This document shows, piece by piece, positions 18,829-22,072 of a stretch of 22,072 bases of DNA. The translations under genes were made by a program, and so were the position numbers. The stretch spans positions 1 through 22,072 of the forward strand of contig JACGYV010000021.1 in the NCBI GenBank assembly GCA_014116815.1, read 5' to 3'. Under the pieces are notes generated by a model. It was not told the DNA's origin. It ran no database searches and worked only from the letters and a program-made list of their open reading frames with translations. Position 1 is the first letter of the stretch. Each line of letters opens with the position of its first letter. The stretch comes from Holosporaceae bacterium 'Namur'. GTDB lineage: Bacteria > Pseudomonadota > Alphaproteobacteria > Rickettsiales > Midichloriaceae.

Positions 18829-18893
18829 ATGATTGGACAGCGCATTGGTTACATACGTGTCAGCACTTTGACCAAAATCCGGAACGGCAGCTA
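18829..18893 (+). pseudogene. tnpR: tnpR resolvase, first 22 codons, frameshifted
   Basis: ATG 18829 has a good AGGAGA site five bases upstream and reads MIGQRIGYIRVST, the start of Tn3-family serine resolvases including the Ser10-type active-site region (YIRVS). One base is missing at about 18868-18870: the family then continues FDQNPERQL, which is found here in the next frame (GAC at 18870 to CTA at 18893). The sequence then jumps directly into the end of tnpA, so the rest of the catalytic domain and the DNA-binding domain are deleted. It cannot make a functional resolvase. Confidence 0.85.
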
Positions 18894-19073
18894 TCGTGCT
18901 ATGGAACACAGGTACTACGTGAGACAGGCGAATCATTCAATTATGACTTACTGTAATATCTATCGCCTTTAGGTTGGGAGCACATTAATCTTACAGGAGA
19001 TTATGTCTGGCGCCAAACCAGAAAGCCCAAAGACGGGAATTTCAGGACTTTACAAACTAATAGAAGATCTTAG
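18887..19073 (+). pseudogene. tnpA: tnpA transposase, C-terminal remnant of a Tn3-family transposon
   Basis: The remnant begins AAIVLWNT (18887-18910), shifts by one base or a small deletion, and continues RETGESFNYDLL, an in-frame TAA at 18954-18956 in place of a sense codon, and [20 protein letters not shown]. The motif [16 protein letters not shown] is the hallmark C-terminus of Tn3-family DDE transposases. The frame ends at TAG 19071-19073, inside the right inverted repeat, as in intact elements of this group. All catalytic residues lie in the deleted part. Whole TnpA proteins are near 1000 residues, so only about 6 percent is left. Confidence 0.88.
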
Positions 19074-19106
19074 CGTACAGTTTTTCGCAAATTCTGTGCT
19101 CGTCCC
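19069..19106 (-). repeat. Right terminal inverted repeat of the Tn3-family element
   Basis: Read on the minus strand it starts GGGACGAGCACAGAATTTGC and ends CTGTACGCTAAG. It has diverged from the left copy mainly in the outer ten bases, which are critical for transposition in this family. Confidence 0.85.
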
Positions 19107-19455
19107 TACATGGTTTAAAGTTTCCTCTCAAAAAGGATCGTTTTTAAGGGTACTGTGGAAATAAGCTAGCTTGATTTACTAATTGAGACATCTTTCTGAT
19201 CATAAGTTTATTACTCTATATAAAATGTTCTGCTATATTTCATATATATGCATGCAGAAAGCAGATTTTATATGTTCTCTAGCTTATTAGCCATTCGAGT
19301 AACAAAGCTGATTAAATAACTGGAAATAGTAATATTTTCTATGCAAAAGATATAAATAAGAAAAAAGGGGAAAAAGCTTGAAAGCTCTTCCCCCTTGATA
19401 ACAAGGTTTAAATACTTATTAAATTTTTTATTCCCTACTTTGATATATTACTTTA
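19107..19455. other. Spacer between the mini-transposon and the FG-GAP gene
   Basis: Apart from the terminator at 19361-19396, these 349 bases show no gene. The sequence returns to the AT-rich background directly after the transposon end. Confidence 0.4.
19361..19396 (-). terminator. Intrinsic terminator of the FG-GAP gene
   Basis: Read on the minus strand, AAGGGGGAAGAGCTT pairs with AAGCTTTTTCCCCTT (one bulge and one mismatch) and is followed by a run of six T. It lies about 60 bases beyond the stop of the FG-GAP gene, in the right orientation for it. Confidence 0.8.
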
Positions 19456-21102
19456 TTAAAAAGACTCAAAGTTTATCTCATTTAAAAGTCCATTTAATAT
19501 ACTCATAGAGTCAAATGGTAATATTTCTCCAACTTCTGTAGCTACATTGTATATTGAAGATATTACATAGTTGGGAGTAAGTAAACCAGCTGCATTATAT
19601 TCAGGAGAACTAGTATGAGTTGGCAATGGGCTAGTAGGATTTGCTGAAGCAGTAGGAGTAGGAGAGGAAAGAGGTATACCACCAAACACCACATAGCTTA
19701 TTCCCATAGTAACGGAAACTGGTGCGAAAGGAGAATCACCAGGAGCCCCAATAATAACGTCAGATTTACCATCCCCATTAATATCTCCTGCATCACTTAC
19801 AGCGGCACCTGATCTAGTATCTTCAAGACCAACAATCTTGTATCCATTACTTCCATTAAGGCTCGAAGTAGTCATATTAGCTTGGAAACCACTTTTACTT
19901 CCAAAAACTATATAACTTGCCCCTTTATAGGAACCACCTGCATTAGGAGAGCCAATGACTACATCATCTATACCATCTTCATTAATATCTCCTAAACTAC
20001 TTACTGCATAACCAAATTGTCGAGCAGTTTCACTGCCTTTTATAGTAAATCCATTTTGACCATCAAGATCAGAAGGACTCATAGTAGCAGGGAATCCATT
20101 ACTAGTACCAAAAATTATATAACTTTCTCCTATTGAATTACCCCCAGGCGCATTATAAGCACCAATAATAAAATCAGCAATACCATCTTTATTAATATCT
20201 CCAGCTCCACTCACTGCACACCCAAATCCATCATTGTAAAGCGCAGCATTTAATATAAACCCATTAGTACCATTGAGCGCAGAAAGGTCTATATTAGCTG
20301 GAAAAGTATGATTACTGCCAAAAACTACATAGCTTACTCCTCCAACACCTCTAGTAGGGTTGCCAATAATAAAATCATCTATTTTATCTCCATTAATATC
20401 TCCTGTACCACTTAATGAATAACTAAAATAACCAGAATTTACATCAGTGAGCTTAAATCCATTACTACCATCTAGAGCAGAAAGGCTAACATTAGCTGGG
20501 AATCCATTACTGCTACCAAAAAGCACAAAGCTCTGCCCTTTATAAGGAGCGCCAATAAGTAGATCATCTATACTATCATTATTAATATCTCCTGCACTAC
20601 TTACTGCATAGCCTGACTTACTGTAATCTATACCATTTATCATAAATCCATTAGTACCATTGAGAGTAGTAACATTTATATTAGCTGGAAATCCACTATT
20701 GCTTCCAAAAACTACATAACCTGCTCCTGATTTTCCTCCCGGCGCACCGATGATAAAATCAGCGATACCATCATTATTAATATCACCTGCATTACTTACC
20801 GAAGTTCCTAATTTGCTTGAATCCACGCCATTTATTACAAACCCATTAGTGCCATTAAGATTGGAAAGATTTATACTGGCTGGGAACTTGTTATTACTTC
20901 CAAAAACTACGTAACTTGCTCCTACTCCATTATTTCCAGGTGCTTGTGGGGCGCCGATAATAAGATCATCTACACCATCGTTATTAATATCACCTGCTCT
21001 GCTTACTGAATACCCCGATTCATCACCAGAAGTTACACCATTTATTACAAATCCATTATTACCATTAAGTGAAGTCAAATCGAAAGAACTAGGAAAGCTC
21101 AT
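19456..21102 (-). CDS. FG-GAP / integrin-alpha-like seven-repeat propeller protein (548 aa)
   Basis: ATG 21100-21102 has AGAGG (21108-21112) five bases upstream, and a TATAAT-like box at 21144-21149 could be its -10. Seven repeats of about 65 residues fill residues 10-476, each with the FG-GAP pattern: a calcium-loop DINNDGxxD, then IIGAP, then a YVVFGSxxGFPAxI strand. The first loop is D38-D46. Repeat three has Ser in place of Gly in its loop, and repeat four has DINGDK. Seven units would close one beta-propeller, as in integrin alpha heads, so adhesion or calcium-dependent surface binding is plausible. A Pro/Ser/Thr-rich linker (about 477-502) leads to a 46-residue tail ending NEINFESF. There is no N-terminal signal peptide; such proteins often leave by a type I system using the C-terminus, which I infer but cannot show. 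No transporter is in the window. Confidence 0.88.
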   Translation of the reverse strand: MSFPSSFDLTSLNGNNGFVINGVTSGDESGYSVSRAGDINNDGVDDLIIGAPQAPGNNGVGASYVVFGSNNKFPASINLSNLNGTNGFVINGVDSSKLGTSVSNAGDINNDGIADFIIGAPGGKSGAGYVVFGSNSGFPANINVTTLNGTNGFMINGIDYSKSGYAVSSAGDINNDSIDDLLIGAPYKGQSFVLFGSSNGFPANVSLSALDGSNGFKLTDVNSGYFSYSLSGTGDINGDKIDDFIIGNPTRGVGGVSYVVFGSNHTFPANIDLSALNGTNGFILNAALYNDGFGCAVSGAGDINKDGIADFIIGAYNAPGGNSIGESYIIFGTSNGFPATMSPSDLDGQNGFTIKGSETARQFGYAVSSLGDINEDGIDDVVIGSPNAGGSYKGASYIVFGSKSGFQANMTTSSLNGSNGYKIVGLEDTRSGAAVSDAGDINGDGKSDVIIGAPGDSPFAPVSVTMGISYVVFGGIPLSSPTPTASANPTSPLPTHTSSPEYNAAGLLTPNYVISSIYNVATEVGEILPFDSMSILNGLLNEINFESF

Positions 21103-21668
21103 TTTTACCTCTTATACAAGTTAAATATTTAAAATATTATGGTATTATAAATTTTAAAGAAATATTAATATTAGCTTTAAATATTATAACCCTTATGAGG
21201 CATATACAGCCAAGTATACAACCACAAGTGTTATGTTAATAAAATTAGTATCCAACTATTAAAAAAATGATAATAAAGCAGGTATTAAGTTGTGATTATT
21301 AATTAAATAAAATAAATATGAGTCAGTATGTGCAACTTAAGATAGATGATAGAACTGGAATTAGTAGAAGGTTACTGTGGTCTTATTGCTTAAATCACAA
21401 CTAAGGAATGCTGACCCCTAACTCATGTTATTTAAAGGTAACTTTATCATTCGCTTATAGCTCAGCTGCAAATATTCAATATTTTATTGAGAGACAATAT
21501 AATTTACCTACTCCTGCTTATATATTCTAAAAAACCTTGCTGAACTGTATAATTTCACTACATACTATTAATTCTTTGCAACGCTACCGGGTTTTATAAC
21601 TCTTATCGGTTTAACATAAAGCAAAGCTCAAAAAGACAAATGCCTACTAAAAAACAGAGTAAAATAAC
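21103..21668. other. Intergenic region upstream of the FG-GAP gene
   Basis: About 566 bases with no convincing gene. The longest items are short frames, such as 28 codons from ATG 21318, without Shine-Dalgarno or recognisable sequence. It should include the FG-GAP promoter near 21144-21170. Confidence 0.4.
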
Positions 21669-21908
21669 TTACTTATTCAAATACCATATTGTACCATTAA
21701 GCACATTAGCAAAAGTTATCCAAATAAAATAAGGTATTAATAATACTCCTGCAAATTTAGATACCTTAAAGAAATAATACATAGTAATTATTACAGTAAG
21801 CCATAATAATGTAAGATCTAACCAAGCATAAAGAATTTTATGCGCTCCAAAATATATATAAGACCATGCGCAATTAAGAGCTAATTGTATTACAAAACAT
21901 ATGTTTTG
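21669..21908 (-). pseudogene. TspO/MBR family protein, C-terminal half only
   Basis: On the minus strand the frame ends at TAA 21669-21671. It reads QLALNCAWSYIYFGAHK, then a membrane stretch around LLWLTVIITMYYFF, then IPYFIWITFANVLNGTIWYL. The ALNxxWSxxFFGxH and WxxFAxxLNxxIWxLN signatures identify the last three helices of TspO/MBR proteins, membrane proteins of five helices that bind porphyrins and related ligands. Whole family members are about 150-160 residues; only about 80 are left. Upstream of 21908 the frame stays open to a TAG at 22005-22007, but the residues (RPNKIDRSNTIFIK) do not belong to the family, and no helix 1 or 2 is found. The 5' half was replaced by other sequence near 21910. 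No start codon with a ribosome site is visible, so it is probably dead. Confidence 0.8.
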
Positions 21909-21944
21909 TTTTATAAATATAGTATTAGAGCGGTCAATCTTATT

Positions 21945-21999
21945 AGGCCTAGAGGTAGGGAAGCTGTAGGAATGGCAATCTAACGTAGGAAGGCCTAGA
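21945..21999. repeat. Short direct repeat beside the broken TspO gene
   Basis: AGGCCTAGA occurs at 21945-21953 and again at 21991-21999, each containing the palindrome AGGCCT. The intervening sequence is G-rich on the plus strand, unlike the flanks. It marks the foreign segment that replaced the TspO 5' half. A dispersed repeat family is possible but unproven. Confidence 0.35.
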
Positions 22000-22072
22000 T
22001 ATTTCTAGCTTTTGCAACAAGCATGGGAGCATTTTAAATTGTAATAATCTGTAATATCAAGGTATGTTTAGG

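Larger units (their letters stand above)
18595..19106 (+). mobile_element. Internally deleted Tn3-family (Tn21/Tn501-like) element, 512 bases
   Basis: The element is bounded by 38-base terminal inverted repeats with the features of Tn21/Tn501-subgroup ends: GGGG start, GCAGAATTCGG core, and GTACGCTAAG inner end. Inside, in the normal order for that subgroup, are a res-like region, the first 22 codons of tnpR, and the last 60-odd codons of tnpA ending inside the right repeat. Everything between tnpR codon 22 and the tnpA 3' end is gone, and any passenger genes are lost too. Base composition is visibly richer in G and C than the flanks. No 5-base target duplication survives (TTATA on the left, TACAT on the right). 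It resembles the non-autonomous miniature Tn3 derivatives known as TIMEs. Both coding remnants carry lesions, so it is old and needs outside transposase if it moves at all. Confidence 0.88.

Noticed and set aside
18590..19111. Possible 5-base target duplication around the transposon
   Set aside because: The flanks are TTATA and TACAT, which do not match, so no target duplication can be claimed.
1..22072. tRNA genes, rRNA genes or CRISPR arrays
   Set aside because: I looked for tRNA T-arm signatures and for regularly spaced direct repeats and saw none; the regular repeats at 19456-21102 are protein-coding FG-GAP units.

Overview
The window is AT-rich, uses the standard code (TGA is a stop), and is dominated by very long genes for eukaryotic-like repeat proteins: TPR, pentapeptide, FG-GAP, a STAND/NB-ARC-like module and an F-box-like end. 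Small recombinase and toxin-antitoxin-type gene remnants lie around them. This mix, with many decayed genes and long spacers, suggests an intracellular or protist-associated bacterium, most likely an alphaproteobacterium of the Rickettsiales type. The taxon is inferred; no rRNA or core gene is present to confirm it.

Left part (1-3.8 kb): a graveyard of accessory genes. It holds the C-terminal end of a serine recombinase, a gene with two HEPN-type RNxxxH motifs broken by an in-frame stop, a small neighbour resembling a minimal nucleotidyltransferase (MNT) that lacks its catalytic motif, the C-terminal half of a PIN toxin, and a frameshifted, truncated tyrosine recombinase.

Centre (3.8-17 kb): three giant genes. 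Two are paralogues with a polymerase-beta-type nucleotidyltransferase domain near the N-terminus followed by TPRs, one on each strand. Between them is a pentapeptide-repeat, coiled-coil, NB-ARC-like, TPR protein whose Walker A lysine and Walker B aspartate are both replaced. It lies 77 bases upstream of the second nucleotidyltransferase-TPR gene, so the two may be co-transcribed. The divergent 694-base spacer contains a perfect 21-base inverted repeat. I infer that the three encode secreted or cytosolic host-interaction or conflict proteins.

Right part (17-22 kb): an orphan 370-residue protein; a 512-base internally deleted transposon of the Tn3 family, Tn21/Tn501-like, with recognisable 38-base ends, a res-like region, a frameshifted tnpR start and the 3' end of tnpA; a seven-repeat FG-GAP beta-propeller protein with a clear intrinsic terminator; and a 5'-truncated TspO/MBR gene beside short repeats at the window edge.
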